DNA of 64,000 bases from an uncultured Bacteriovoracaceae bacterium (GCA_950054155.1 CATLOT010000013.1:28007-92006); one strand, 5' to 3'; positions 41,685 to 51,210 are shown, counted from the first letter of the stretch. Made by a program: numbers and translations. The notes: a model not told the origin generated them from the letters alone.

Positions 41685-42036
41685 TAAGCTTCTTGGCCTC
41701 TGCCCCTAAGATCTCACTAATATACTGCTCAGACTCATACTGAGTGTCGTACTTAAGTTTAATATCAGGGGTGTGGCGAACTCTGAGTACCTGAGAAAGA
41801 GTGGCACGCAGTTTATTTTCCGCACTCTTAAAGGCCTTCGCTATATCGTCTTTCTTTGAGCTATCAAAGGTGTCCCAATAGACGAGGGCCTCAGAGAAAT
41901 CATTTGAAAGCTCCACCTTAGTAAGGCTTGCAAATTGAAGACGGGTGTCACTTAGTTCTTGCCTAAGAATAAGGTTGAGTTCGTTAAGAATCTTCTCTTC
42001 AAACTTCGCCTTTTTAACACCCTTTTGGTTCTTCAT
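41668..42036 (-). CDS. rbfA: Ribosome-binding factor A
   Basis: 122 residues. RbfA binds the 30S subunit and helps process the 5' end of 16S rRNA, with a cold-growth role. The single KH-like domain shows FEEKILNELNLILRQELSDTR at the start and LSQVLRVRHTPDIKLKYD with the kinked helix motif. It starts 8 bp after infB and overlaps truB by 17 nt. Confidence 0.95.
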   Translation of the reverse strand: MKNQKGVKKAKFEEKILNELNLILRQELSDTRLQFASLTKVELSNDFSEALVYWDTFDSSKKDDIAKAFKSAENKLRATLSQVLRVRHTPDIKLKYDTQYESEQYISEILGAEAKKLNDGDS

Positions 42037-42044
42037 ACTTTTCC

Positions 42045-44837
42045 TTAAAGCTGGTTCTCGCTCATAGAACTTTCTTCTTTTTGAGCTTCTTTTTCAGCCT
42101 CTTTCTTGGCGTCTTCTTTATTGACGTCTTCAAGTGAGCGCTTCTTTTCTTCCATTAGATAAGCTTCAAAGAGGTCACCCGTTTTGACGTCATTAAAGCC
42201 TTCAAGTCCAACACCACATTCGTAGCCACTTTTAACTTCTTTAACATCATCTTTAAATCTCTTGAGACTAGACATTTTCCCATCAAAGAGAATTTTACCA
42301 TTTCTCAGAAGACGTACCTGACAACCAACCTGAATACTGCCGTCAATAACAACAGATCCTGCAATAGTTCCCACTTTAGGCACAGAGAAGGTCTCTTTAA
42401 CCTCAGCACGACCAATATATTTCTCAATCGTTTCAGGATCAAGCATCCCTTCAAGGGCCAGAGTCACATCATCAAGAAGTTGGTAAATAATAGAGTAGGT
42501 TCTCACCTCAACACCCTTCTCTTCAGAGAGGCGTCTTGCTGAAGTGGCCGGTCTCATATTAAAGCCCATGATAATGGCGCCAGAGGCATCAGCAAGCTGA
42601 ACGTCACTATCACTGATGGGACCAACACCGCCGCCAATAACCTTAACTTCGACTTCACTATTGGAAAGCGTATGAAGAGATGACTTAATAGCCTCAAAAG
42701 AGCCTTGAACATCACTTCTGACAATAATATTGAGCGTTTTCTTTTCAGCACCTTCACCCGTTGCCTGCGCAAAGAAGTCCTCAAGACTTACAGTGTTCTT
42801 AACAGGAGCAGCTTCAAGCTTCTTACGCTCATCAATTCTGTTTTGAACAATCTTCTTAGCCTCTCTCTCGTTCTTCACAACATTGAGGCTATCACCTGGA
42901 CTTGGGGCTTCGTTAAGACCAAGAATTTGGACAGGAGTACTTGGTCCTGCAGACTTAAGTTCCTTACCTGTATGATCAGTGAGTGAACGAGCGCGGCCGA
43001 AACACTCGCCAACAACAATGGAGTCACCTTTTTTAAGTGTTCCACTTTGCACGAGGATTGTGGCCACAGGCCCACGTCCTGCTTCAACCTTAGATTCAAT
43101 GGTCACACCTTCAGCATTACCTTTAGGATCTTCTCTAAGCTCCATCATTTCAGCTTGAAGGGCTACTGCCTCAAGAAGGTCATCAACTCCATCTCCTTTA
43201 AGAGCAGAGATAGGAACCATTTGAGTCTCACCACCCCATTCTTCAGGAGTAATGTGAAATTCCGTAAGTTCATTCTTAACGCGATCAGGGTTCGCCCCTT
43301 CCTTGTCCATTTTGTTGATGGCAACAATAAGGGGCACATCTGCATTTTGAACAAAGCGCACAGACTCTTTAGTTTGTGGCATCACACCATCATCAGCTGC
43401 AACCACAAGGATCACAACGTCCGTCACATTAGCCCCACGCTGTCTCATGCTAGCGAAGGCCGCGTGACCGGGAGTATCGAGGAAAGTTAGTTTCTTTCCA
43501 CTCTTTGTCGTTACCGAGTAAGCACCAATATGCTGGGTGATTCCACCGGCTTCACCTGCTGCAACTTTGGCGTTTCTAATATAATCAAGCAGAGTCGTCT
43601 TTCCGTGATCAACGTGGCCCATGATCGTAATAATGGGATCACGAAGGGGAAGCTTCTCTTTAGCTTTTTCATCTAATTCATCTTTACCAATTACTTCATC
43701 TTCATTGAAGCTGATATCCTCTACACGATAGTCATAAAGCGCGGCAATTTCAGCGGCTAGACTCATTCCGATGTAGTCGTCTTGTCCAACAAGGAGGTTG
43801 AGATCAAGACAGGCATCAACCATTTCTTTAAACTTAACTTTAAGTTTCTTAGCAAGCTCGACACCTGTGGCACCGTTATGAAGCTTAACAACTCTCTTAC
43901 TCTCTTTAACTTCCGTAATCTCTGTATCTTTCGTAGGTCCAGAGTAAGATCTCTTTCTCTTCACTTGAGTGTAGATCGGGCGACCCGTTCCACTAAGAGC
44001 AGCGTATGACTTAAGTTCGTTATCGGCACGCACCTGATTAAGAACCTGAGACTTAGAGCCACCTTTCTTCGTGGACATCATTGTCGCGAGTCCACCTAGG
44101 CGCTTCTTAGAGTCTTTCTCTTTTTTATCGGCGTCACTTCCTTCTTCAGAAGAACCACTTGTGGACTCTCCCTCAGAGGTCTCTTCCTTCTTTTCAGGAA
44201 TAAAAACGGGCGTAAACTTATGAACTTTTTCTTTATAAAGTTTAGGCTCATCACTCTTTTGCTCGGCAGCGGCTTGCTCTTGCGCTTCAGCAGGTTTTTC
44301 TTCACTTGCTTGTGCCGCTTTTTCAGCTTCAGGTCTTGAAACCACTCGCAGACCAAAAGCTTCACCAAGAGTTTCACTTTTACTTTCTGCCTGAGGATCT
44401 TCACCCGTAACTTTCTTCTCACCGGACTTCTTAACAACGACCGTTTTAGGAGTTGGGCTAGCAGCTGGAGGAGTTTGTTCAGCTTCAGGAGTTTTAGCTT
44501 CTGCGACTTCGACCGGCTCGGCTTCTTTTTCCTCACCTTTCTTGCGAATCACAGTCTTTTTAACTGTGGTCGTTTTCTTCTTCGTCGTTTTAGCCGTCCC
44601 CGCTTTAGAAGTCTTTTTGGCGACCTTTTTCTTAACGACTTTCTTCTTGGTCTTTTTCTTCGCCGGGGCTTGCTCAGCAGCTTCTGCAGCAAAGGAGGCC
44701 ATCACCTTCTCTACTTCATCATCTGTAAGTGAGTTCATATGGTTTCTCACGTTGTAGCCTTGGTCTTTTAGCTTCTCAACTAAATCAAGGGCTCCCATAT
44801 CAAGCTCTTTCGCAAGTTCAAAAATCTTCTTAGGCAT
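42045..44837 (-). CDS. infB: Translation initiation factor IF-2
   Basis: 930 residues. IF-2 brings fMet-tRNA to the 30S subunit. It begins with the IF2_N module (IFELAKELDMGALDLVEKLK), then a Lys/Ala/Glu/Pro-rich disordered stretch of about 250 residues. The GTPase domain has GHVDHGKTT (about 405-413), DTPGHAAF and NKMD. Domains II to IV follow, ending in the fMet-tRNA-binding barrel (GYECGVGLEGFNDVKTGD). The N-terminal part contains a histone-like KKVVKKKVAKKTSK run similar in composition to the H1-like protein. Starts 38 bp after nusA. Confidence 0.97.
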   Translation of the reverse strand: MPKKIFELAKELDMGALDLVEKLKDQGYNVRNHMNSLTDDEVEKVMASFAAEAAEQAPAKKKTKKKVVKKKVAKKTSKAGTAKTTKKKTTTVKKTVIRKKGEEKEAEPVEVAEAKTPEAEQTPPAASPTPKTVVVKKSGEKKVTGEDPQAESKSETLGEAFGLRVVSRPEAEKAAQASEEKPAEAQEQAAAEQKSDEPKLYKEKVHKFTPVFIPEKKEETSEGESTSGSSEEGSDADKKEKDSKKRLGGLATMMSTKKGGSKSQVLNQVRADNELKSYAALSGTGRPIYTQVKRKRSYSGPTKDTEITEVKESKRVVKLHNGATGVELAKKLKVKFKEMVDACLDLNLLVGQDDYIGMSLAAEIAALYDYRVEDISFNEDEVIGKDELDEKAKEKLPLRDPIITIMGHVDHGKTTLLDYIRNAKVAAGEAGGITQHIGAYSVTTKSGKKLTFLDTPGHAAFASMRQRGANVTDVVILVVAADDGVMPQTKESVRFVQNADVPLIVAINKMDKEGANPDRVKNELTEFHITPEEWGGETQMVPISALKGDGVDDLLEAVALQAEMMELREDPKGNAEGVTIESKVEAGRGPVATILVQSGTLKKGDSIVVGECFGRARSLTDHTGKELKSAGPSTPVQILGLNEAPSPGDSLNVVKNEREAKKIVQNRIDERKKLEAAPVKNTVSLEDFFAQATGEGAEKKTLNIIVRSDVQGSFEAIKSSLHTLSNSEVEVKVIGGGVGPISDSDVQLADASGAIIMGFNMRPATSARRLSEEKGVEVRTYSIIYQLLDDVTLALEGMLDPETIEKYIGRAEVKETFSVPKVGTIAGSVVIDGSIQVGCQVRLLRNGKILFDGKMSSLKRFKDDVKEVKSGYECGVGLEGFNDVKTGDLFEAYLMEEKKRSLEDVNKEDAKKEAEKEAQKEESSMSENQL

Positions 44838-44875
44838 GAATTACCTCTTCCTTATCTTTTCCTATTAATAGGTCA

Positions 44876-46288
44876 TTACTTTAATTTAAAAGCTGCAAGC
44901 TCTTCGCGCAGTCTTCTTTCTGCATCAGAGAACTTATCAGGGTTAGCTTCATCATCATCGCTACCCTCTCCAGCAAGAATCCCAACATATTGGGGAGTCG
45001 CTGAAGCACTAACAAGCTCTTCTTCCTCTTCTGGCTGAAGGCTGATTTCTCCACCTTCGATGGCCTTAAGAGTATTATCGATAATTGTCTGAGCTTCACT
45101 CTCTTCAATTTCAAGAATACCTGCGATTTGCGCTGGTTCCATAACAGAGAGATCGCCAAGGGCCGTCACGCCACCTTGAACGAGAACCTGTGCTCTTGCA
45201 TCAGTGATTCCCTCAATCTGAAGAAGGTTTTCAACAGACTTAAGAATTTTCTCTTGGAGCTTAGACTTAGAAATAATATTAACTTTATAACCAGAGAGCA
45301 TCGCTGCCAGACGGACGTTTTGTCCGCGACGGCCGATAGCGAGAGAGAGTTGATCTTCCTCAACAACAACATCAAGTTGCTTCTCTTCGTGGTCAATCAT
45401 GATATTGCCAATCTCTGCCGGAGCAAGGGCTGCGCGAGCAAAAGTATCAAGATCATCAGACCACTTCACAATATCAATTTTCTCACCTTGAAGTTCATTT
45501 ACAACATTTTGAACACGTGAGCCTTTCATACCAACACAGGCACCAACGGGATCAATATCTTTATCAGCAGAGATCACGGCGATCTTCGCTCTTTGCCCAG
45601 GCTCACGAGCAGCTGATTTAATAACGATTGTTCCGTCTTGAATTTCAGGAACTTCAATTTCAAAGAGCTTAACAAGGAACATCGGTGATGTTCTTGAGAG
45701 ACGAATCTCAGGTCCACGATTAGTCATGACCACGTCAGAAAGATAGGCCTGAATACGGTCACCCGTTTTAAAAGCTTCCCCAGGAATGATCTCACGACGA
45801 GAAAGAACAGCATCGGCCTTACCAAGGTCAACGATAATATTTCCTCTCTCATAACGACGAGCAATACCAGTGATGAGCTCACCAACTTTATCTTTGTACT
45901 CAGAGAAAAGAATTTCTCTTTCAGCATCACGAACTTTTTGGAAAATAATTTGACGAGCTGTCTGCACATCAACACGTGTAAAGTTAGGGTTCTCAATACG
46001 AATACCAAGTTGGTCGCCAACTTCTACATCTTCGTCAAGCTGACGAGCATCGGTAAGGTTAATTTCCGTAATCTTATCTCTTACTTCTTCAACAACATTC
46101 TTATATTGATAGATTTCAATCTCATCTTCTTCATTGTTGTAGCGAGTTTCATACTCCCCTTGAATTCCGTATTTCTTTCTAGCAGTGACTAAGAAAGCCT
46201 GCTCAATTGCCTTTACGACAATATCCTTTTCAATTCCACGGTCCTTACCAAGTGCTTCAATAACTCTGCCGATTTCAGAAAAGTTCAT
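44876..46288 (-). CDS. nusA: Transcription termination/antitermination factor NusA
   Basis: About 470 residues from the ATG at 46288 (AAGGAAGG upstream; the longer frame begins inside rimP). NusA binds RNA polymerase and nascent RNA. Visible domains: the N-terminal RNAP-binding domain (about 1-120), S1 (GELITGIARRYERGNIIVDLG), two KH domains (VGACVGMKGSRVQNVVNEL and LAIGRRGQNVRLAA) and C-terminal helix-hairpin repeats rich in acidic residues (ILEIEESEAQTIIDNTL, then a Glu/Asp tail). Second gene of the operon, 17 bp after rimP. Confidence 0.97.
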   Translation of the reverse strand: MNFSEIGRVIEALGKDRGIEKDIVVKAIEQAFLVTARKKYGIQGEYETRYNNEEDEIEIYQYKNVVEEVRDKITEINLTDARQLDEDVEVGDQLGIRIENPNFTRVDVQTARQIIFQKVRDAEREILFSEYKDKVGELITGIARRYERGNIIVDLGKADAVLSRREIIPGEAFKTGDRIQAYLSDVVMTNRGPEIRLSRTSPMFLVKLFEIEVPEIQDGTIVIKSAAREPGQRAKIAVISADKDIDPVGACVGMKGSRVQNVVNELQGEKIDIVKWSDDLDTFARAALAPAEIGNIMIDHEEKQLDVVVEEDQLSLAIGRRGQNVRLAAMLSGYKVNIISKSKLQEKILKSVENLLQIEGITDARAQVLVQGGVTALGDLSVMEPAQIAGILEIEESEAQTIIDNTLKAIEGGEISLQPEEEEELVSASATPQYVGILAGEGSDDDEANPDKFSDAERRLREELAAFKLK

Positions 46289-46305
46289 AATCCTTCCTTC
46301 CTTCC

Positions 46306-46851
46306 TTAAGTGTCCTTGAGGTCTTCCCACAAAGGCTCTACATTAGCTTTTTTTATATTTGTAATATTAATCTTAATTTCTTTTGCACCCTCTTTCTCAC
46401 GGGAAAGGAAGAGGTCTTCTCCTTCCATGGCCACGAGGTAGAGCATAACTTTCTTGGTGCTCATGATTTTCTTATCTGCTTGAGCACCTTCAATGAAATC
46501 CTCATGCTGAAGCTTTTCATTTAAAGTAAGCTGCAGTCTCTCGCCACACACTTCAGAAAACTTCTTTGCTTCTTTAATGTCGCGATAGATTCCGGGGCTA
46601 CTTACTTCTAGAGTCAACTCTTCAGGCATCCAATCCAGCTCTTCCACATAGGGAGTCATCGCGCGATCAACGCGGGCACAGTCTTCAAGTTGTGCTGTCT
46701 TACTTTCTTTATCTTGAATAAAGAGGCGAAGCATTTGCTGACCATTAATATAGTCCATGGCATAGAGCTCAAGGCCCTCTTTAGCGACAATCTCTTGCAC
46801 CAATTCGTAAAATTTCTTTTCAATGCCCGTGCGAACAATCTCTAGTTCCAC
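46306..46851 (-). CDS. rimP: Ribosome maturation factor RimP
   Basis: 181 residues from a GTG with AGAGGTG upstream. RimP assists 30S assembly. The N-terminal domain has the LEDCARVDRAMTPYVE segment and the EVSSPGIYRDI motif typical of the family. It heads the nusA-infB operon, in the order conserved across bacteria. A minus-strand terminator ends 33-62 bp upstream of it, so the operon probably starts from a promoter in or just after the 46852-46883 segment; none could be picked with confidence. Confidence 0.9.
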   Translation of the reverse strand: MELEIVRTGIEKKFYELVQEIVAKEGLELYAMDYINGQQMLRLFIQDKESKTAQLEDCARVDRAMTPYVEELDWMPEELTLEVSSPGIYRDIKEAKKFSEVCGERLQLTLNEKLQHEDFIEGAQADKKIMSTKKVMLYLVAMEGEDLFLSREKEGAKEIKINITNIKKANVEPLWEDLKDT

Positions 46852-46883
46852 AACACCTCTTAGCCTTCAATAGGCCCCATAAT

Positions 46884-46913
46884 AAAAAAAAAGGGCGGAA
46901 AAAAGATCCACCC
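46884..46913 (-). terminator. Rho-independent terminator after rimI
   Basis: On the minus strand GGGTGG pairs with CCGCCC (one G-U) around a 9-nt loop, followed by nine T. It lies about 60 bp past the rimI stop and before rimP. Confidence 0.8.
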
Positions 46914-46973
46914 TAACCTAGATTCGAGTATTTATGTCAAAAAGACATCGTATTTTTATCAAAATTAAATGAT

Positions 46974-47453
46974 TTATGCAATACCTCCGCCCATAGAGAT
47001 TCCATGTCTTCCTGGGCCATAGAAATGGCGAAGCTCGCGGTAACGCTTAAAGCCAAGAGATTCGTAGAAACGCAGAGCTGCCTGGTTATCATGCTCCACC
47101 TCCAGATAGAGGGAGCGAAAGCTCCTTTCATGCTGCGAAGCAAAGGCGAATTCAAGAAGCTTTCGGGCTAAGCCCTGTTGGCGCGCTGATGACCTGGTGA
47201 CCACCTTTAAAAGATGCACTGTTTCATCTCCTGGCAGCTCGCGAAATAAAGCAAAGCCCTGTAGCGACTTCTCCTGATCACCACTCTCAAAAGATCCATA
47301 GAGCCCATAGTGCTCAAAGGTTAGCTGGTGCCAATCTTCAACCCGCCAGGGCTGGGGGAAGTCATCATGATCAACTTGAATAAGAGACTTCAGCAGTTTG
47401 TCCTCTTTAAGAGAAGGACCAAAGGAATTTCTATCAAAGGCTATAAAATTCAT
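46974..47453 (-). CDS. rimI: GNAT N-acetyltransferase, RimI-like
   Basis: 159 residues. The acetyl-CoA loop is RSSARQQGLARKLLEFAF (Q/RxxGxG/A pattern), followed by SLYLEVEHDNQAALRFYESLGF, the typical RimI segment. RimI acetylates the N-terminus of ribosomal protein S18; other GNATs share the fold, so the substrate is inferred. The ATG overlaps the upstream gene's stop by 4 nt and a terminator follows. Confidence 0.75.
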   Translation of the reverse strand: MNFIAFDRNSFGPSLKEDKLLKSLIQVDHDDFPQPWRVEDWHQLTFEHYGLYGSFESGDQEKSLQGFALFRELPGDETVHLLKVVTRSSARQQGLARKLLEFAFASQHERSFRSLYLEVEHDNQAALRFYESLGFKRYRELRHFYGPGRHGISMGGGIA

Positions 47454-47986
47454 TTGAGCTCTTTTCGGGCCCGCAAACGAAAGAACTCGTGTCGATCTTT
47501 GACGTCAAGGGAGTTGCGATAATCAAGAATCTCACCTTCCCCCTTTTTAAAGCGCTGACGCAAGAAGTTCTCGCTTATAAAGAGTGATTTTTCAAAACGA
47601 TTGAGAGTATCCCAGCGGTATTGGGAGCAACCCTTACCCAACAGAGAGAGTTCACGCTCACTTACCCGATCCTTGCCCCGAGACACAGCAGTGAGCTTAA
47701 GTTTTTCAAGATACATAAAAGGAGTGACAGCTTTTAAAAGCTCCCCTTCGTCCTGGTCACTGGCAAAGAGCTTAGGAAGTGAATTCTTTTGTAAAAGAGA
47801 TAAGTCAGACTCTAAGTAAGTTTCAAGGTGGGATTTCCCTTTAACACAATTAAAGACTTTGAGGGCCAGGCGCTGTTTTTCAAGATCACTCACAAAGTAA
47901 ACACGACCAGGCAGTCTAAAGACCGCCACATCAGCTTGAGAGTTTGCGCTTATATTAAACGGGAGAACTAAGCTCGATATTGCCAA
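47450..47986 (-). CDS. Protein of unknown function upstream of rimI
   Basis: About 178 residues if it begins at the TTG at 47986; the frame stays open to 48112 but that would overlap the preceding gene by 158 nt. From 47986 the first residues (AISSLVLPFNISANSQA) resemble a short signal peptide, without a convincing ribosome site, so the start is uncertain. The rest is basic and rich in Leu, Phe and Arg with no recognised domain; the C-terminus (LDVKDRHEFFRLRARKELK) is highly charged. It is coupled to rimI by a 4-nt overlap and to the TPR regulator by about 32 nt. Confidence 0.45.
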   Translation of the reverse strand: MAISSLVLPFNISANSQADVAVFRLPGRVYFVSDLEKQRLALKVFNCVKGKSHLETYLESDLSLLQKNSLPKLFASDQDEGELLKAVTPFMYLEKLKLTAVSRGKDRVSERELSLLGKGCSQYRWDTLNRFEKSLFISENFLRQRFKKGEGEILDYRNSLDVKDRHEFFRLRARKELK

Positions 47987-49229
47987 TAGTTCTTTGGCCT
48001 TCGTTCTTACTCTCCATATGGAAGCGGATTTTAGCTTGAGGATTAAAGGTGTAACCATCTTTTCCACGAATAATATACTTTCTCTTCTCACCACGATCAT
48101 TCTTTGGCTCAATTAATTTTCTTAGACGACTAACAGACGTATAAATAAGCTTATCATGAATGAGAGGATTGTACTCGTCTTTCCAAATTTGCTTAGCAAG
48201 CTCTTCCTTATCGTAGTAAGAACCTGGGTTTCTCGCCAGAAGAAAGAGAATCTCAAGAAGAACAAAGCGATGTTTAAAATCGATTGTTCCAAGAGTTCTC
48301 TCTTTAATTTTTCTATTTGTCTTATCAAGGTAAAGGTCGACACTATTGTCGTTCACATCTTCAACCTCTTGCTCAATAAGATCACTTAGGCGACGAAAGG
48401 TAACTTTATCAATAGACTCGCGCGCGAGAAGAAAGTAATCGAGAGCTTTCTCGTAATTTCCACTTCTCTTATAGACAACACCCTTACCAAGAAGAACGTA
48501 ACCATAGAGGTTCCAACACTTCTTGTCCTGAAGGACTTGGTTAGCGAGACTAAAGTGCTCAAGGGCCTTGTCATACATTTCCATCTCGGTAAGAACCTTA
48601 GCCGAAAAGAGAAACATCGCTCCTGAGAGGTAATTCTTTTTGATAATCTTTAACAACTGATTGAGCTGATTAAGGTAGTCGAGGGCCTTTTCAAAGTTTC
48701 TAAGGTTGTACCCATTTTGCGCGAGGGCAAGAAGGGTCTTAGCCAGTAACTCGGGCTCATTCTCTTCTTTAGACTTCTTGTAAGCAAGCTCGTAATTCAT
48801 ACGCGCTTCTTCAAAGTCACCTTTATATGTTTTAAGGGTGCCGACATTATAAAAATATTCTGCGTTGAGGCTTCCTAGAATTTGAGTAATCTCTTCAACA
48901 ATCACTTCAGCTTCAGCGATGTAAGTTGTGGCCTTATCGTCTTCAAGTTTCTCTGAAGCGATTCTGATGAGGAAACCAAGAATTTTAAGAATACTAAAAG
49001 TATCGCGGGGTCTCTCTGTACATTGATAGGCTTTAATGAAGTTCTCTTCTGCTTGAACGAGGTCAGATTTATCGTAGTGAAGCTTTCCTAATTGATAGAA
49101 GGCGCGACCGATTTCGTATTGATTCATCTTAGATTCGGGAATCAGTAAATCATCTTCCGCCATATAACCCATGGCCGCGAAGGGTTTACTAGAATCAACA
49201 TTAATTTCTGTTCCATAGTTTTCATTCAT
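47955..49229 (-). CDS. TPR-repeat protein with C-terminal OmpR/PhoB-type winged helix
   Basis: About 424 residues from the ATG at 49229, chosen because GGAG sits 7 nt upstream. Residues about 25-280 are tetratricopeptide repeats (for example YELAYKKSKEENEPELLAKTL and FEKALDYLNQLNQLL). The C-terminal 110 residues form a winged helix: DKEELAKQIWKDEYNPLIHD then KLIYTSVSRLRKLIEP, the recognition helix, and a wing YIIRGKDGYTF. No receiver domain. It is a regulator that joins protein-binding repeats to DNA binding, in the manner of SARP or HilA-type proteins in reverse order. Its targets are unknown; its own divergent gap has two TTTGAC boxes. Confidence 0.75.
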   Translation of the reverse strand: MNENYGTEINVDSSKPFAAMGYMAEDDLLIPESKMNQYEIGRAFYQLGKLHYDKSDLVQAEENFIKAYQCTERPRDTFSILKILGFLIRIASEKLEDDKATTYIAEAEVIVEEITQILGSLNAEYFYNVGTLKTYKGDFEEARMNYELAYKKSKEENEPELLAKTLLALAQNGYNLRNFEKALDYLNQLNQLLKIIKKNYLSGAMFLFSAKVLTEMEMYDKALEHFSLANQVLQDKKCWNLYGYVLLGKGVVYKRSGNYEKALDYFLLARESIDKVTFRRLSDLIEQEVEDVNDNSVDLYLDKTNRKIKERTLGTIDFKHRFVLLEILFLLARNPGSYYDKEELAKQIWKDEYNPLIHDKLIYTSVSRLRKLIEPKNDRGEKRKYIIRGKDGYTFNPQAKIRFHMESKNEGQRTIGNIELSSPV

Positions 49230-49288
49230 AGAAAATCTCCATTTCAATGAAAGTGCTCAAATAGCTGATATTCCAAACACTCTGTAAC

Positions 49289-49318
49289 GTCATACCATGT
49301 CAAAGTGAATTTGGTCAA
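49289..49318 (-). promoter_or_regulatory. Candidate promoter of the TPR/winged-helix gene
   Basis: On the minus strand TTGACC (49313-49318), 18-bp spacer, TATGAC (49289-49294), 60 bp before the start at 49229. A second TTTGACA box lies between them, as a possible direct repeat. Confidence 0.4.
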
Positions 49319-49357
49319 AAATTTGCGAGGACATTGTAAAATTTAGCACTTAAATCG

Positions 49358-49386
49358 TTGATTTCGTTTGCTTTAATTGCTATGTT
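49358..49386 (+). promoter_or_regulatory. Sigma-70-like promoter of thrS
   Basis: TTGATT (49358-49363), exactly 17 bp, TATGTT (49381-49386), 45 bp before the ATG at 49432. The leader of about 38 nt is too short for a T-box and none is seen. Confidence 0.55.
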
Positions 49387-49431
49387 AAGGGGTTAAATCG
49401 TCCTCATTTCAATAAGTTGGAGTTATTTTTC

Positions 49432-51189
49432 ATGGCAAGCTTTGATCTCGACACAATTCGCCATTCAAGCGCACACCTCATGGCCCAGGCCATTTCTCGT
49501 ATCTGGCCAGACTCGGATGTTCAATTCGGTGTGGGTCCTGTCATTGAAAATGGCTTCTATTATGACGTCCAAATGGAGCATAAGCTGACGGAAGAGGATC
49601 TTGCCACCATTGAAAATGAGATGAAGAAGATTATTAAAGAGCGCCTGCCCATCGAGAGAAAAGTGATGGAAAAGCAAGAGGCCATCGACTTCTTTAAAGA
49701 GCAGGGACAAGAACTCAAAGTCGAACTCATCAACAGCTTCGCTGAAGGCGAAGAGATTTCTTGCTATGGTCAAGGTGAATTTATTGACCTTTGTCGCGGT
49801 CCCCACGTGGAATCAACTGGCAATCTTCCCATGGCCTTTAAACTCCTTCATGTGGCCGGTGCCTACTGGCGCGGGGATGAAAAACGTCAAATGCTCCAGC
49901 GTGTTTATGCGGCCTGCTTTAAAGACAAGAAGGATCTCAAGCAACACCTTCACTTTCTTGAAGAAGCAAAGAAGCGGGATCACAGAAAACTTGGAAAAGA
50001 GCTCGAGCTCTTTCACTTTGAGCGTGTGGCACCAGCGTCACCTTTCTTCATGCCAAAGGGTGCTAAGGTTTACAACGAGCTTGTGGACTTTATGAGAAGA
50101 ATTTATCGCCACTATGAATATGATGAAGTGATTACTCCTCAGATTCTTGACTCCGACCTTTGGCACACCTCAGGTCACTACGAGCACTATCAAGAAAATA
50201 TGTATTTTAGCCGCATTGATGAGAGGGAATATGCCGTCAAGCCCATGAACTGCCCCTGTCACATGCTTATGTTTGCTCACTATAAATACTCTTATCGCGA
50301 CTTGCCTCTGCGCTATGCGGATTTTGGCCGTCTTCACCGCTATGAGAAGGCGGGCGCCGTGGCCGGACTGACGCGAGTAAGGACCTTCTGTCAGGATGAT
50401 GCCCATATCTTTATCGATGTCGATGGCATTCAAGAAGAGATTCAAAAACTCATGGAGATGTTCTTTATCTGTTATGAGCACTTTGACTTTAACAATATAA
50501 AAGTTAACCTCTCGACTCGCCCTGAGAAGAAAGCAGGAGACGATGAGACCTGGGATAAGGCGGAAGATGCGCTTAAGAAGGCCCTCGATCAAAGTGGTCA
50601 CGAATACCATATTAAAGAAGGCGACGGTGCTTTTTACGGACCAAAAATTGACGTTGAAATAGCCGATGCCCTTAATCGCTACCATCAGCTAGGAACGATT
50701 CAGCTCGATTTTCAACTACCTGAGCGCTTTAACCTCACTTACACCAATTCTAATAGTGAAGAAGTAAGACCTGTCGTTATTCACAGGGCCCTTCTTGGTT
50801 CACTTGAAAGATTCATCGGCGTCTACCTAGAGCACGTCGGAGGGGCCTTTCCTTTTTGGCTCGCACCTGAGCAGGCCGTCATTGTGCCCGTGAATAATGC
50901 GAACCATCTTGAGTTTGCTCAAAAGCTGCAAAAAGAGCTCTTTGATCAAGGCTTTCGTGTTCGCGTTGACGATCGTAATGAATCGATGGGTTATAAAACA
51001 CGCCAGACTCAAAAGGCTAAGATCCCTTATATGCTCGTGGTCGGAGACAAGGAGATGGAAAGCGAGAGTATTAGTGTAAGAAGCTATGGGGCTAAGTTTT
51101 CAAAGACAATGCCTATCTCTGAACTTAAGGAGCAGTTTGCAACTCTTAATTTAGAGCGCATGCCTGCTAAGCTCAGAGCGTCTAACTAA
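49432..51189 (+). CDS. thrS: Threonyl-tRNA synthetase lacking the TGS domain
   Basis: 585 residues from the ATG at 49432 (TTGGAG upstream). The protein starts directly at the editing domain (IRHSSAHLMAQAIS; second editing motif YCGPHV-like at DLCRGPHVESTG), so the N-terminal TGS domain of about 60 residues present in E. coli ThrRS is absent. The catalytic core has KPMNCPCHMLMF with the zinc Cys, RVRTFCQDDAHIF and DFQLPERFNLTY. The C-terminal anticodon-binding domain has VDDRNESMGYKTRQTQKAKIPYMLVVGDKE. TGS-less ThrRS enzymes are known in other bacteria. Has its own promoter. Confidence 0.95.
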   Translation: MASFDLDTIRHSSAHLMAQAISRIWPDSDVQFGVGPVIENGFYYDVQMEHKLTEEDLATIENEMKKIIKERLPIERKVMEKQEAIDFFKEQGQELKVELINSFAEGEEISCYGQGEFIDLCRGPHVESTGNLPMAFKLLHVAGAYWRGDEKRQMLQRVYAACFKDKKDLKQHLHFLEEAKKRDHRKLGKELELFHFERVAPASPFFMPKGAKVYNELVDFMRRIYRHYEYDEVITPQILDSDLWHTSGHYEHYQENMYFSRIDEREYAVKPMNCPCHMLMFAHYKYSYRDLPLRYADFGRLHRYEKAGAVAGLTRVRTFCQDDAHIFIDVDGIQEEIQKLMEMFFICYEHFDFNNIKVNLSTRPEKKAGDDETWDKAEDALKKALDQSGHEYHIKEGDGAFYGPKIDVEIADALNRYHQLGTIQLDFQLPERFNLTYTNSNSEEVRPVVIHRALLGSLERFIGVYLEHVGGAFPFWLAPEQAVIVPVNNANHLEFAQKLQKELFDQGFRVRVDDRNESMGYKTRQTQKAKIPYMLVVGDKEMESESISVRSYGAKFSKTMPISELKEQFATLNLERMPAKLRASN

Positions 51190-51210
51190 TAGCGAATCTT
51201 CTCATCAATT

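Noticed and set aside
44096..44536. Basic minus-strand frame within infB
   Set aside because: It shares the strand with IF-2 in another frame of the low-complexity linker. Composition is an artefact of Lys/Glu/Pro codons.
49248..49431. T-box riboswitch before thrS
   Set aside because: The promoter leaves a leader of about 38 nt, too short for a T-box, and no T-box consensus was seen.
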